DNA of 64,000 bases, from the NCBI GenBank assembly GCA_963799315.1, contig CAWCWP010000002.1, forward strand, positions 1-64,000. The letters run 5' to 3'. The DNA comes from Parerythrobacter_A sp963799315 (GTDB lineage Bacteria; Pseudomonadota; Alphaproteobacteria; Sphingomonadales; Sphingomonadaceae). The notes under the pieces are model-generated. The model saw only the letters and a program-made list of their open reading frames with translations, was not told the DNA's origin and searched no databases. How positions within the stretch are numbered: position 1 is the stretch's first letter; the number at the start of each line of letters is the position of its first letter. The position numbers and the translations under genes were made by a program. This document shows, piece after piece, positions 27,531-36,558 of this stretch.

Positions 27531-28469
27531 TCAGGCAACGCTGGCGCGCGCGTGATCCGCAATCGCACCGGTCACGTCCTCCAGCAGCTCGGCGGGCAGG
27601 TCGTGCCCCCAGCCGGGGATGGTCTTCAGCTTCGCGCCCGGAATGGTGGCGGCGATATCGCGCCCGCCCTCCACCGGCACCAGCGGATCGGCCTCGCCAT
27701 GCAGCACCAGCGTGGGCACGCGGATATCCTTGATCAGCGCACGGCGGTCGCCATCGTCGAGGATTGCGGCGAGGTGCCGGGTCGGGCCTTCGGGATAGAA
27801 GCTGCGGCGGATGCTGCGCTGTGCCCGCTCGCGCAGGTGTTCTTCCGGCGCGGGAAATCCGGGCGAGCCGATGGTGCGCGACAGGTAGATGCCGTGTTCG
27901 ACCAGCGCCGCCTCTTCGGTGCTGTCGGGCCGCTTCACCAGCGCAGCCAGCGCCTCGCGCTTCGCCTGCGGCAGCGCCGGATTGCCGGTGGTGGAGAATA
28001 CCGTCGTCAGCGACAGGCACCGGTCCGGATAATGCGCGGCGACATGCTGTGCGATCATGCCGCCCATGCTCGCCCCGACGATATGTGCCGCGTCTATCTC
28101 GAGCGCATCGAGCAGGCCGACGGCGTCGTCCGCAAGGTCGCGCAGGGTGTAAGGCACCTTGGGCATCAGGCCGATGCGGTCCAGCCGCAGCTTGCGCGCC
28201 AGCGTCTGCTTCACCGCGCCCGGCGGCGTCTGGCCGGTGAATTTCTGGCTCAGCCCGACGTCGCGGTTGTCGTAGCGGATCACGCGAAACCCATGCCCGA
28301 CCAGTGCCGCGACGAACTCGTCCGGCCACAGGGTCAGCTGCGCACCGAACCCCATGATGAGCAGCATGACGGGATGCGACGGATCGCCGTGATCTTCGTA
28401 TTCAAGCGTGACATTGTTGGCGGTTATCTGTGGCATTACCTGTTCCATGATTGGCGGCACACGCTGCAT
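27531..28469 (-). CDS. Alpha/beta hydrolase
   Basis: The 312-residue enzyme has the alpha/beta hydrolase order: an oxyanion-type strand VMLLIMGFGAQ, then DNRDVGLSQ, the nucleophile elbow GASMGG (Ser near residue 134), the acid in HGEADPLVP (near residue 263) and the base in PGWGHDLP (near residue 288). These proteins act on esters or C-C bonds of small molecules; the substrate is unknown. The ATG 28469 directly follows the nadB stop (TAGATG), which implies coupling to nadB. A second start at codon 12 (MPQITANN) is possible. No frame break is seen. Confidence 0.85.
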   Translation of the reverse strand: MQRVPPIMEQVMPQITANNVTLEYEDHGDPSHPVMLLIMGFGAQLTLWPDEFVAALVGHGFRVIRYDNRDVGLSQKFTGQTPPGAVKQTLARKLRLDRIGLMPKVPYTLRDLADDAVGLLDALEIDAAHIVGASMGGMIAQHVAAHYPDRCLSLTTVFSTTGNPALPQAKREALAALVKRPDSTEEAALVEHGIYLSRTIGSPGFPAPEEHLRERAQRSIRRSFYPEGPTRHLAAILDDGDRRALIKDIRVPTLVLHGEADPLVPVEGGRDIAATIPGAKLKTIPGWGHDLPAELLEDVTGAIADHARASVA

Positions 28470-30057
28470 CTACGGCACCAGCACCGTGTCGCGCGCCTGC
28501 TCCAGCGTGTCGGGATAATCCAGCGTGTAATGCAGGCCCCGGCTTTCGCGCCGTTCCAGCGCGCTGTTCACGATCAGCTCCGCCGCCTGCAGCAAATTGC
28601 GCAATTCGATGAGGTCGGTGGTGACCACGAAGCTGCCGTAATAATCCTCCACTTCCGCCGTCAGCAGGCGGATGCGGTTGGCGGCGCGTTCCAGCCGTTT
28701 GGTGGTTCGCACGATGCCGACATAGTTCCACATGAAGCGGCGGATCTCGGTCCAGTTCTGCTTGATGACCACCTGCTCGTCCGAATCCGCCACGCGCGTT
28801 TCATCCCAGTCGCGGATGGCGGGCGGTGCGGGCAGCGTGTCCCAGCGGTCGAGGATATCGCGCGCCGCCGCTTCGCCGAAGACGAAGCATTCCAGCAGGC
28901 TGTTGGATGCCAAGCCGGTTCGCGCCGTGCAGCCCGCTTTCGGTGCATTCGCCCGCCGCCCACAGGCCCGGCAGGTCGCTTGCCGCATCCAGACCGACGA
29001 TGATGCCGCCGCAGGTATAATGCTGCGCCGGCACGACCGGGATCGGCTCGCGCGTCATGTCGATACCCAGCCCGGTCAGCTTCTCATGGATGGTCGGGAA
29101 ATGCCCGCGCACGAAATTCGGGTCGCGGTGGCTGATATCGAGATGGACGTAATCCAGGCCGAACCGCTTGATCTGGTCGTCGATCGCGCGCGCCACCACG
29201 TCGCGCGGGGCCAGCTCCATGCGTTCCGGATCGTAATCCGCCATGAAGCGATGGCCGGTGTCGGGGTGCAGCAGGTGCCCGCCCTCGCCGCGCACCGCTT
29301 CGGTAATGAGGAAGTTCTTGACCTCCAGATTATAGAGGCAGGTCGGGTGGAACTGCATCATTTCCATGTTGGAAACCCGCGCGCCTGCCCGCCACGCCAT
29401 CGCGATGCCGTCGCCGGTCGCGCCGCGCGGTGCGGTGGAGAAGCGATAGACGCGACCCGCTCCGCCCGCCGCCATGACGGTCGCGCGCGCCAGGTGCTTT
29501 TCCACCTGGCCCGTCGCCTCGTTCAGCGCATAGGCGCCCCACACCCGTCCCTCTCCGGAAAAGCGCGTGCCGTGCCTGCCGGTGATGAGATCGACGCAGG
29601 TGCGCCCGTCCAGCATGGTGATGTTGGGGTTGGCATCGGCCGCCTTCAGCAACGCCTCCTGCACCGCCCAGCCGGTGGCATCGTCGACATGCACGATGCG
29701 GCGGTGGCTGTGCCCGCCTTCGCGCGTCAGGTGGAGATGGTCGCTTTCCTCGTTGAAGGGCACGCCCAGTTCGATCAGCCGGTCGATACTGGCGGGTGCG
29801 CGCTCGATCACGAATTCCACCGTCGCGCGGTCGTTCAGCCCCGCGCCCGCGACCATCGTATCGCGTACATGGTCCTCGAACGTGTCGCCCGCATCCAGCA
29901 CCGCTGCGATGCCGCCCTGCGCCCAGGCGGTGCTGCCGCCGTCCAGCGCACCTTTCGCCAGCACCAGCACGCGCTTCGTTTCGGCGAGCGCCAGCGCTGC
30001 GGTGAGGCCGGCAGCGCCGGAGCCGATGACGAGAACGTCGTGCGTCGCGTCGTTCAT
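28470..30057 (-). CDS. nadB: NadB, L-aspartate oxidase (one frameshift)
   Basis: NadB oxidises L-aspartate to iminoaspartate, the first step of de novo NAD synthesis, using FAD. The N-terminal dinucleotide site VLVIGSGAAGL (residues 8-18), STAWAQGG, the catalytic-region HRRIVHVDDATGWAV and MMQFHPTCLY block, RFMADYDP, and CGGIIVGLDAASDLPGLWAAGE with SGLHGANRL are all present. A helical C-terminal domain follows. The length is 528 residues. One T is extra near 28914 (cggcttggcatcc). The partners nadA and nadC are not in the window. It overlaps the downstream end of the ABC ATPase gene by four bases. Confidence 0.94.
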
Positions 30058-30998
30058 GCCGTGGTATCCGCGCGGGTAAGCGAAACGAAGACGTCCTCCA
30101 GATCGGCCTCGCGGGTGGTCACGTCCTCCACCACAAGCCCCTGCTGCTGGAGGATGGCGAGCACTTGCCCCGCCGTCAGCCGATCCTTGTCATAGGTTAT
30201 CTCCACTCCGCGGGGACCGGTCAGCTCGGCCTTCACGAACGCCTCGTGCTCAGGCGCTTTCGCCAGATCCGCATCGAGCGTTACAGCGACGATCTTCTCG
30301 CGCGCCATGTCGACCAGTTCGCGCGTCGGCTTGTTGGCGATCAGCTTGCCGTGGTTGATGATGGCGATGCGGTCGCACAGCTCCTCGGCTTCTTCGAGAT
30401 AATGCGTGGTCAGCACCACGGTCACGCCATCGGCGTTGAGCTTGCGGACCAGCTCCCACAATTGCGCGCGCAGTTCCACGTCGACGCCCGCCGTCGGCTC
30501 GTCCAGCACCAGGATCGGCGGCGAATGCACCATCGCCTTGGCGATCAGCAGGCGCCGCTTCATCCCGCCGGAAAGCGTGCGCGCATAGGCGTCGCGCTTG
30601 TCGGCAAGGCGCACCGCGTCGAGCAGTTCCTCGCTGCGCCGCGCCGCTTTGGGAATGCCGTAAAAGCCGCCCTGGTTTTCCAGCACCTCGAACGGCGTGA
30701 AGAACGGATCGAACACGATTTCCTGCGGCACGATCCCGATGCTGCGTTTCGCGTTGCGGCGCTGGGTATCGATGTCGAAACCCCATATCTCGGCGGACCC
30801 GCTGGTCTTCGTCACCAGCCCGGCGAGCATGTTGATAAGCGTCGATTTGCCCGCGCCATTGGGACCGAGCAGGCCGAACACGCCGCCTTGCGGCACATCG
30901 AAACTCACACCGTCCAGCGCCAGCTTCCCCGCTTCGCCCTTCATGCCAGCATATCGTTTGACGAGATCGGTAATACGGATGGCGGGGGGTGTGGTCAT
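30054..30998 (-). CDS. ABC transporter ATP-binding protein
   Basis: The 314-residue protein is a complete ATP-binding subunit: Walker A LLGPNGAGKST near residue 47, Q-loop VPQEIVFDP, signature LSGGMKRRL near residue 145, Walker B ILVLDEPTAGVD and switch His in LTTHYLEE. The extra C-terminal domain (about residues 230-314) and the E-E-L-C-D-R-I-A-I-I segment fit the DRA/NatA-like or ABC-2 multidrug-efflux type. No permease gene follows in the same operon here; the next gene is nadB. Substrate and partner are therefore unknown. The gene is intact. Confidence 0.9.
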   Translation of the reverse strand: MTTPPAIRITDLVKRYAGMKGEAGKLALDGVSFDVPQGGVFGLLGPNGAGKSTLINMLAGLVTKTSGSAEIWGFDIDTQRRNAKRSIGIVPQEIVFDPFFTPFEVLENQGGFYGIPKAARRSEELLDAVRLADKRDAYARTLSGGMKRRLLIAKAMVHSPPILVLDEPTAGVDVELRAQLWELVRKLNADGVTVVLTTHYLEEAEELCDRIAIINHGKLIANKPTRELVDMAREKIVAVTLDADLAKAPEHEAFVKAELTGPRGVEITYDKDRLTAGQVLAILQQQGLVVEDVTTREADLEDVFVSLTRADTTA

Positions 30999-31113
30999 GC
31001 TTAAGCGTCTTAGGGTTTCGCGCGGCGGGGTGCCAAGCGATGATTGTTATGGTCGTGGCTGGACAAGCCAGCCGTTGCGCATCGCGATGGCACGCCGTAT
31101 CGGTCACACCGGT

Positions 31114-31365
31114 ATGGATACTGTCACGCCCCCGCCCGAAATCGTCCGCACCGCCGAACGCCGCGTCAGCTGCGACGGAGCGACCGATATCCGCACCGGC
31201 GCGGCGCTGGGCCACCCGCGCATCTATCTCCAGATCGACGAGCACGGCTATGTCGATTGCGGCTATTGCGACCGGCGCTTCGTGCTGATCGGCGGGCCTG
31301 CGGACGGTGTCGCGCAGGAAGAATTGCACGACATTACCGAAGGCGGCGATCCAGGCCATCGCTAG
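31114..31365 (+). CDS. Zinc-finger domain protein (CHCC type)
   Basis: The 83-residue protein has the CHCC zinc-finger arrangement: one Cys in RVSCDGATD, one His in LGHPRIYLQI and a C-x-x-C pair in VDCGYCDRRFVLIGG. This is the pattern of the mitochondrial NDUFS6 subunit of complex I and its alphaproteobacterial relatives. A structural or assembly role in respiratory complex I is likely by family, with zinc bound by the four ligands. The start is taken at ATG 31114; an upstream in-frame ATG would add about ten residues. tldD follows 40 bases downstream on the same strand. Confidence 0.85.
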   Translation: MDTVTPPPEIVRTAERRVSCDGATDIRTGAALGHPRIYLQIDEHGYVDCGYCDRRFVLIGGPADGVAQEELHDITEGGDPGHR

Positions 31366-31404
31366 AACGGGCGACATGGCGGGCGCACGGCCTATATCGC
31401 CGCC

Positions 31405-32847
31405 ATGACCGCACCTTCTTCCCCCGGCGACCCCCGCGCCCACCTGTTCCGCAGCATCGACCCCGAAACCGCGCAGCGCGCCACCGCCGACCTTCTCGCG
31501 CGGTGCGACGATGGCGAGCTCTATCTGCAACACATGGCCAGCGAGACATTCGGCTGGGATGACGGGCGGCTGAAAACGGCGGATTATTCGCGCGACAGCG
31601 GCTTCGGTCTGCGCGGTGTGTCGGGCGAGATGACCGGCTTCGCCCACGCCAACGACATCAGCGAAGCAGCGATCCGGCGCGCGGGCGAGACGCTGCAACT
31701 GCTCGATTCCGCCACCGCCAGCCGCCCCGCGCCGCCCCGCCGCAGCAATCGTCACCTCTATACCGATGCCAGCCCGCTGGACGGCGTGGCGTTCGAAGAC
31801 AAGGTGGCGCTGCTGCAAAACATCGACACCGTGGCGCGCGCCAAAGACCCGCGCGTCTCGCAAGTCAGCGCCAGCCTGGCGGGTAGCTGGAGCGTGGTGG
31901 AAATCATCCGCCCCGACGGCTTCACCGCCACCGATATCCGCCCGCTGGTCCGCCTCAACGTCTCGGTCGTGGCCGAAGCGAACGGGCGGCGCGAACAGGG
32001 CAGCTACGGCTTCGGCGGGCGCTATCTCTACGACCGGCTGTTCGACATCGGCAATGATGGCGCGGCATGGCGCCACGCGGTGGACGAGGCGGTGCGGCAG
32101 GCGCTGGTCAATCTCGACAGCGTCGATGCCCCGGCAGGCGAGATGCCCGTGCTGCTCGCACCCGGCTGGCCCGGCATCATCCTGCACGAGGCGGTCGGCC
32201 ACGGTCTGGAAGGCGATTTCAACCGCAAGGGCACCAGCGCGTTCAGCGGGCGGATCGGCGAACGGGTGGCGGCACCCGGCGTCACGGTGGTCGATGACGG
32301 GTCGCTCGCCGACCGGCGCGGCTCGCTCAGCATCGACGACGAAGGCACGCCGACCGGCGAGACGGTGCTGATCGAGGACGGCATCCTCAAAGGCTACATG
32401 CAGGACCGGCTTAACGCGCGGCTGATGGGCGTCACGCCGACGGGCAACGGACGGCGGCAAAGCTATCAGCACGCGCCGATGCCGCGCATGACCAACACCT
32501 TCATGCGCGGCGGCACGGCGGACCCGGACGAAATGCTGGCGGGCATGAAGCGCGGCATCTTCGCCGCCGGGTTCGGCGGCGGACAGGTGGACATCGTATC
32601 GGGCCGCTTCACGTTCTCGTGCACCGAAGCCTATCTGGTCGAGAACGGAAGGCTGGGTGCGCCGATCAAGGGTGCCACGCTGATCGGCGACGGGCCGAGC
32701 GTGCTGACCCGCGTCGAAGCCATCGGCAACGACATGGCGCTGGACCAGGGCGTCGGCGTGTGCGGCAAGGGCGGGCAAAGCGTACCGGCAGGCGTGGGTC
32801 AGCCGACACTGCTGGTCGGCGGACTGACGGTGGGCGGCACGGCCTGA
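31405..32847 (+). CDS. tldD: TldD, metalloprotease subunit
   Basis: TldD, with TldE/PmbA, forms the heterodimeric zinc protease that removes leader peptides of some modified peptides (microcin B17, CcdA). The 480-residue product carries the metal motif HEAVGHGLEGD (His-Glu-x-x-x-His, near residue 260), LYTDASPLDGV, the DFNRKGTSAFSG block, RMTNTFMRGG and the C-terminal FGGGQVDIVSGRFTFSCTEAYLVENG. Its partner pmbA is not in this window. The gene is intact and the length is right for the family. It starts 40 bases after the zinc-finger gene. Confidence 0.95.
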   Translation: MTAPSSPGDPRAHLFRSIDPETAQRATADLLARCDDGELYLQHMASETFGWDDGRLKTADYSRDSGFGLRGVSGEMTGFAHANDISEAAIRRAGETLQLLDSATASRPAPPRRSNRHLYTDASPLDGVAFEDKVALLQNIDTVARAKDPRVSQVSASLAGSWSVVEIIRPDGFTATDIRPLVRLNVSVVAEANGRREQGSYGFGGRYLYDRLFDIGNDGAAWRHAVDEAVRQALVNLDSVDAPAGEMPVLLAPGWPGIILHEAVGHGLEGDFNRKGTSAFSGRIGERVAAPGVTVVDDGSLADRRGSLSIDDEGTPTGETVLIEDGILKGYMQDRLNARLMGVTPTGNGRRQSYQHAPMPRMTNTFMRGGTADPDEMLAGMKRGIFAAGFGGGQVDIVSGRFTFSCTEAYLVENGRLGAPIKGATLIGDGPSVLTRVEAIGNDMALDQGVGVCGKGGQSVPAGVGQPTLLVGGLTVGGTA

Positions 32848-33005
32848 ATGCGCAGGGTGTCGATGTGGCCGGGTGTCCTGTTCCACTGGAGCGTCGTGGC
32901 ATCGTGGAAATTCGCGTTCGGCGGACCGTTCTGAACGCACTCAGGAACAGTTCACTTCGGATCAGGTAGTTGAAACAGCGATCGTCCGAAGGAAAAGAAA
33001 CCGCC

Positions 33006-33419
33006 ATGAAGCTGCCCGCTTCCATCTTTGCCGCATTCGTACTTGCCGCACCCGCGCTTGCGCAGACGGACGAGCCGACGAAGGGCGAGCGCGAGCTGGC
33101 CGAATTGATCGAAGGCCGGGTGGCGGGGGAGCCGGTGCGCTGCCTGACCCGCATCGAAGCGGACAGCGTGCGCATCATCGACGAGACGGCCTTCGTTTTC
33201 CGCGACCGCCGCACGATTTACATCAATCGCCCCGTGACCGGCACGCGCTATCTCGACCGGTGGGACGTGCCGGTGTTCCGCAAGTTCGGCAGCAGCAATC
33301 TGTGCCGGTCCGATCAGGTGGAGCTGGTCGATCGCACCAGCGGCTTCCCCGGACCGGTTTTGCAACTTGGTGCGTTCATTCCCTACACCCTGCCCGAAAC
33401 AGAAAGCCCGCCATCATGA
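33006..33419 (+). CDS. Secreted protein, first of a tandem paralogue pair
   Basis: The 137-residue protein has a clean signal peptide (cleavage likely at ALAQT, about residue 20). The mature part begins with an acidic helix that carries ELAELIEGRVAGEPVRCL, then a domain with short strands and two Cys (VRCLTRI and SNLCRSD) that may form a disulfide. The start ATG 33006 is chosen because the signal peptide begins there; an upstream TTG frame adds 12 polar residues. The stop overlaps the next gene as ATGA. Function unknown. Confidence 0.75.
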   Translation: MKLPASIFAAFVLAAPALAQTDEPTKGERELAELIEGRVAGEPVRCLTRIEADSVRIIDETAFVFRDRRTIYINRPVTGTRYLDRWDVPVFRKFGSSNLCRSDQVELVDRTSGFPGPVLQLGAFIPYTLPETESPPS

Positions 33420-33829
33420 AGATCGCCTCGATATTCTCCGCCGCCGCAATCGTCTTTGCCGTTCCCGTCCTGGCGCAGGATACACCGGATGCCCCGACAG
33501 AAGCGCCGACCGAGGGCGAGCTGAAGCTGGCAAAGCTGATCGAAGGGCGCGTGGCGGGGGAGCCGCAGCGATGCGTGAATAACCTGCGGAACGCGAACCT
33601 GACCATCATCGACGGCACCGCGCTGGTCTATGAGGCGAATGGCGCGGTCTATGTGAACATCCCGCGCAATGCGCGCAGCATCGACGATGGCGATATCATC
33701 GTGACGCGGCCGCAAGGCAACCGCCTGTGCCGGACCGATATCGTCACGACGCGCGACCGGTTCAGCAATTTCTACACCGGGAATATCTTTCTGGAAGATT
33801 TCGTGCCGTACCGCCGCATCGACGAGTGA
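33416..33829 (+). CDS. Secreted protein, second of a tandem paralogue pair
   Basis: This is also 137 residues, with a signal peptide ending at VLAQD (about residue 20). It shares the block KLAKLIEGRVAGEPQRC and the second Cys (GNRLCRTDIV) with the gene just before, at the same positions, so the pair came from duplication. The mature part predicts mixed strands with an exposed D-x-D-D-G-D turn. The start ATG 33416 overlaps the preceding stop, so the two are translated together. Function unknown. A DUF924 gene follows after only five bases. Confidence 0.75.
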   Translation: MKIASIFSAAAIVFAVPVLAQDTPDAPTEAPTEGELKLAKLIEGRVAGEPQRCVNNLRNANLTIIDGTALVYEANGAVYVNIPRNARSIDDGDIIVTRPQGNRLCRTDIVTTRDRFSNFYTGNIFLEDFVPYRRIDE

Positions 33830-33833
33830 TACG

Positions 33834-34388
33834 GTGGCAGCCGCCGGACGGCCTTGGGCGGCGGAACTGCTGCATTTCTGGTTCGGCATCCTGCGTCCTG
33901 CCGACTGGTTCAGTCCCGATGAAACCGTCGACCGGATGCTGGAACGTCGGTTCCGCCCTGATCTGGAGCGATTGGCAAAACAGCCTAACTCTGCTTTCCT
34001 GAAAAGCCCCGATACCGCCCGCGCAGCGATCCTGCTGTTCGACCAGGTGTCGCGCAATATCTTCCGCGATACATCCCGCGCCTTTGCAACCGACCCGCTG
34101 GCAATCGCTTTGGCACGCGGCATAATACGGCGCGGCTGGCACAAAAGGCTGGGCGACGACGCAAAGCAATTCATCGGTATGCCGCTCATGCACAGCGAGC
34201 GCATTGCCGACCAACGGCTCGGCCTTGCCTTTTTCGCCGGTGAAGGGCTTCACGATACGCTTCGCTTCGCGCGCAGCCATCATGCCATGATCGCCCGTTT
34301 CGGCCGTTTTCCCCATCGCAACACGACGCTGGACCGCACCTCGACTGCTACCGAGCAGCGCGCAATCGACGGCGGATTTAGCTGGTAA
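33834..34388 (+). CDS. DUF924 family protein
   Basis: The 184-residue product matches DUF924, small helical proteins with TPR-like fold and no known enzyme role. Signature parts are LLHFWFG near the start, then ILLFDQVSRNIFRDTSRAFATDPLA, then QFIGMPLMHSE, ending with an HHAMIARFGRFPHRN block near residue 155. The gene begins with GTG 33834, five bases after the secreted paralogue; spacing suggests a shared transcript. Its stop is 12 bases from the convergent nitronate monooxygenase gene. There is no frame break. Confidence 0.88.
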   Translation: MAAAGRPWAAELLHFWFGILRPADWFSPDETVDRMLERRFRPDLERLAKQPNSAFLKSPDTARAAILLFDQVSRNIFRDTSRAFATDPLAIALARGIIRRGWHKRLGDDAKQFIGMPLMHSERIADQRLGLAFFAGEGLHDTLRFARSHHAMIARFGRFPHRNTTLDRTSTATEQRAIDGGFSW

Positions 34389-34399
34389 CCAATGCGGTT

Positions 34400-35371
34400 C
34401 TACCCGCGCAGGGCATCCATGCGGTCGATGATTTCGTCCGCCTCAGCCATGATGCGCGTCACCAGTTCCTGGCAAGTCGGGATATCGTTGATGAGGCCGG
34501 CGACCATGCCGCAACTCCACGCGCCGGCGTCCATTGTGCCTTCGGTCATGATCTTGGGATAGACGCCCGCGACTTCGGGCAGGATATCCTGGATGGTCAG
34601 ATCGTCGCCCAGTTCGCGCTCTTTCTCAAGCAGGCGCTCCACCGCATCGTTGTTCAGCACCCGCTCGGTATTGCGTAGCGGACGCATGACCAGCCGCGTG
34701 TCCAGTTCGCTCGCGGCGACGATGGCGTCCTTCACGTTCTGGTGCACCGGTGCCTCTTTCGTGGCGAGGAAGCGGGTGCCCATATTCATCCCCTGCGCGC
34801 CCATCGCCAGACTGGCGACGAGGCTGCGCCCGTCCGCCATGCCGCCGCTTGAGACGAAGGGTATTTCCAGCTCGTCCGCCGCGCGTGGCAGCAGGATGAA
34901 GTTGGGTACGTCGTCCTCGCCCGGATGGCCGCCGCACTCGAACCCATCCACGCTGACTGCATCGCAGCCGATGGACTGTGCCTTCAATGCATGGCGAACA
35001 CTGGTGCATTTGTGGATGACCTTGATGCCCGCCTCCTTCAGCGCGGGCAGCACCTGTTCGGGATTGCGCCCGGCCGTTTCCACCGCCTTCACGCCGCCGT
35101 CGATAATGACTTTGACCAGGCCGGGATAATCGGGCGGCGTCATGCTGGGCAGGAAGGTCAGGTTCACGCCGAATGGCTTGTCCGTCATCTCGCGGCACTT
35201 GGCGATTTCCGCCGCCAGCTTGTCCGGCGTGCCCAGCGTCAGCGCGGTAATGATCCCCAACCCGCCCGCATTGCTAACCGCCGCCGCCATCGGCGCAAAC
35301 CCGACATAATGCATGCCGCCCTGGATAATGGGGTGCTGGATGCCGAACATTTCGGTAATGGCGGTTTTCAT
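34400..35371 (-). CDS. Nitronate monooxygenase-like flavoprotein
   Basis: This 323-residue enzyme has the TIM-barrel FMN fold of the nitronate monooxygenase / 2-nitropropane dioxygenase group, which also includes enoyl reductase FabK-like proteins. Signature blocks: HPIIQGGMHYVGFAP near the start, GGLGIITAL, KPFGVNLTFLP, HKCTSVRHALKAQ, CDAVSVDGFECGGHPGED, FVSSGGMADGRSL and GAQGMNMGTRFLATKEAP. ATG 35371 gives the family start MKTAITEMFGI; a longer frame upstream adds 22 residues without support. It likely oxidises alkyl nitronates or reduces related substrates; the physiological role is unknown. Confidence 0.88.
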   Translation of the reverse strand: MKTAITEMFGIQHPIIQGGMHYVGFAPMAAAVSNAGGLGIITALTLGTPDKLAAEIAKCREMTDKPFGVNLTFLPSMTPPDYPGLVKVIIDGGVKAVETAGRNPEQVLPALKEAGIKVIHKCTSVRHALKAQSIGCDAVSVDGFECGGHPGEDDVPNFILLPRAADELEIPFVSSGGMADGRSLVASLAMGAQGMNMGTRFLATKEAPVHQNVKDAIVAASELDTRLVMRPLRNTERVLNNDAVERLLEKERELGDDLTIQDILPEVAGVYPKIMTEGTMDAGAWSCGMVAGLINDIPTCQELVTRIMAEADEIIDRMDALRG

Positions 35372-35440
35372 GATGGCTGATCTCGTTTCTGCTGAAGGCG
35401 CTTGGATCGTGCTGTCGCAAAATGTCGCAGGGTGCAACCG

Positions 35441-35914
35441 GTGAGCTTTGTCGAACCCAACGCAGCGGTTGGAAAACCCGGGTTCAGCGATTTCTATATC
35501 GCCGCGCTGGCAGCGTGCTTTCTTGTCTATTTTGTCCTGTTCACGGGCGGCGTCGTGGCGTCGATCATAACCGGATCAGCGCCAGATGTAGCGGAAATCT
35601 TTGCCTTTCTTATCGTAGGCCTGTTCTTCGGTTCGATGATTACGGCGTTCTTCGGGGCGGTATTCATTGCGCCTATTGCAGCCCTAATCAGCTTTACTCT
35701 CTCGCGCTTTGCTCCGTCCGGATATTGGCAGGGCGTCGTAACGGGGGCGATCTGCGGGCCACTCGTCGGATATCTGTTCGACGGATTTGGAAATTCGAAA
35801 GATACAGGCGGCGGAATGCTCCTTCCGATCACTCTTGGCCTGGTAGGCACTGTTGCCGGCTATGTCGTGCAAAAGTGGATCATCGCTTGGCCTAAATCGC
35901 GCGTTACTGATTAG
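35441..35914 (+). CDS. Four-helix membrane protein of unknown function
   Basis: The 157-residue protein is mostly hydrophobic, with four segments at about residues 15-40, 47-70, 73-95 and 120-145. Gly/Ala packing motifs such as GLFFGSMITAFFGAVF, and a Gly-rich loop with NSKDTGGGMLLP before the last helix, are visible. The start GTG 35441 is preferred over an upstream frame because the conserved part begins FVEPNAAVG. I know no family for it. It is divergent from the nitronate monooxygenase gene, and its end overlaps the convergent nth gene by a few bases. Confidence 0.55.
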   Translation: MSFVEPNAAVGKPGFSDFYIAALAACFLVYFVLFTGGVVASIITGSAPDVAEIFAFLIVGLFFGSMITAFFGAVFIAPIAALISFTLSRFAPSGYWQGVVTGAICGPLVGYLFDGFGNSKDTGGGMLLPITLGLVGTVAGYVVQKWIIAWPKSRVTD

Positions 35915-36552
35915 CCGCATACCACTCGCACAAATCGCTGACCGGGCACACGTCGCATTTCGGACTGCGGCTTTTGCACACGCGCTTGCCGAACTGGATC
36001 AGCCAGAAATGGCCGTCGCGCATGGCCCATTGCGGGCGTGCGGTCCTCCAGTTGTTGCGCGGTTTTGTCGGCGGTTTTCGCTTCGGTCAGGCCGATGCGG
36101 TTGCAGACGCGGTGGACGTGGGTGTCGACGGCGATGACATCGTGGCCGAAGGTAAAGCTCAACACGATATCGGCGCACTTGCGGCCAATGCCGGGCAGCG
36201 ACAGCAAACCCTCGCGCGTATCGGGCACCACGCCGGCATGGTCGCCCAGCAGCGCCTCGCAGAACTTGCGGATATTGCGCGTCTTCATGTTGTAGAGGCC
36301 GCAGGGCTTGATCGCGGCGGCGATGTCGCGGTCGTCCAGTTCCAGCATTGCCTCCGGCGTGGTGGCCAGCGCGAATAGCTGGCGCGCGGCCTTGGCGGTA
36401 TTCCGGTCGAGCGACTGCGCGCTCAACATGCAGGAGATGCAGCTGCGGAAAGCGTTCGGTTGCCCCTTCGGCCCCTTCGCGTCGCGCGTGCGCCCCGGCA
36501 TCGCTTCGGCAAGGCGGCGATAAACGTCTTCGATCTGCGGTTGGTCGAGCAT
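35910..36552 (-). CDS. nth: Nth, endonuclease III (one frameshift)
   Basis: Endonuclease III is a DNA N-glycosylase/AP lyase that removes oxidised pyrimidines. The reconstructed 213 residues show the helix-hairpin-helix LPGIGRKCADIVLSF (catalytic Lys in the G-R-K position), VIAVDTHVHRVCNRIG (catalytic Asp), and a C-terminal iron-sulphur loop CKSRSPKCDVCPVSDLC (Cys-x6-Cys-x2-Cys-x5-Cys). The frame breaks near 36045, where one extra base separates the HhH part from the cluster part. The second endonuclease III-like gene lies just 6 bases upstream on the same strand. Confidence 0.93.
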
Positions 36553-36558
36553 AACCTA

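Noticed and set aside
30250..32940. A long open frame of almost 900 codons on the minus strand opposite tldD
   Set aside because: It is antisense to tldD and extends through the ABC ATPase gene in the wrong frame, with composition typical of GC-rich shadow frames (His, Arg, Gly, Ala) and no family motif. The tldD product has its full metal motif.
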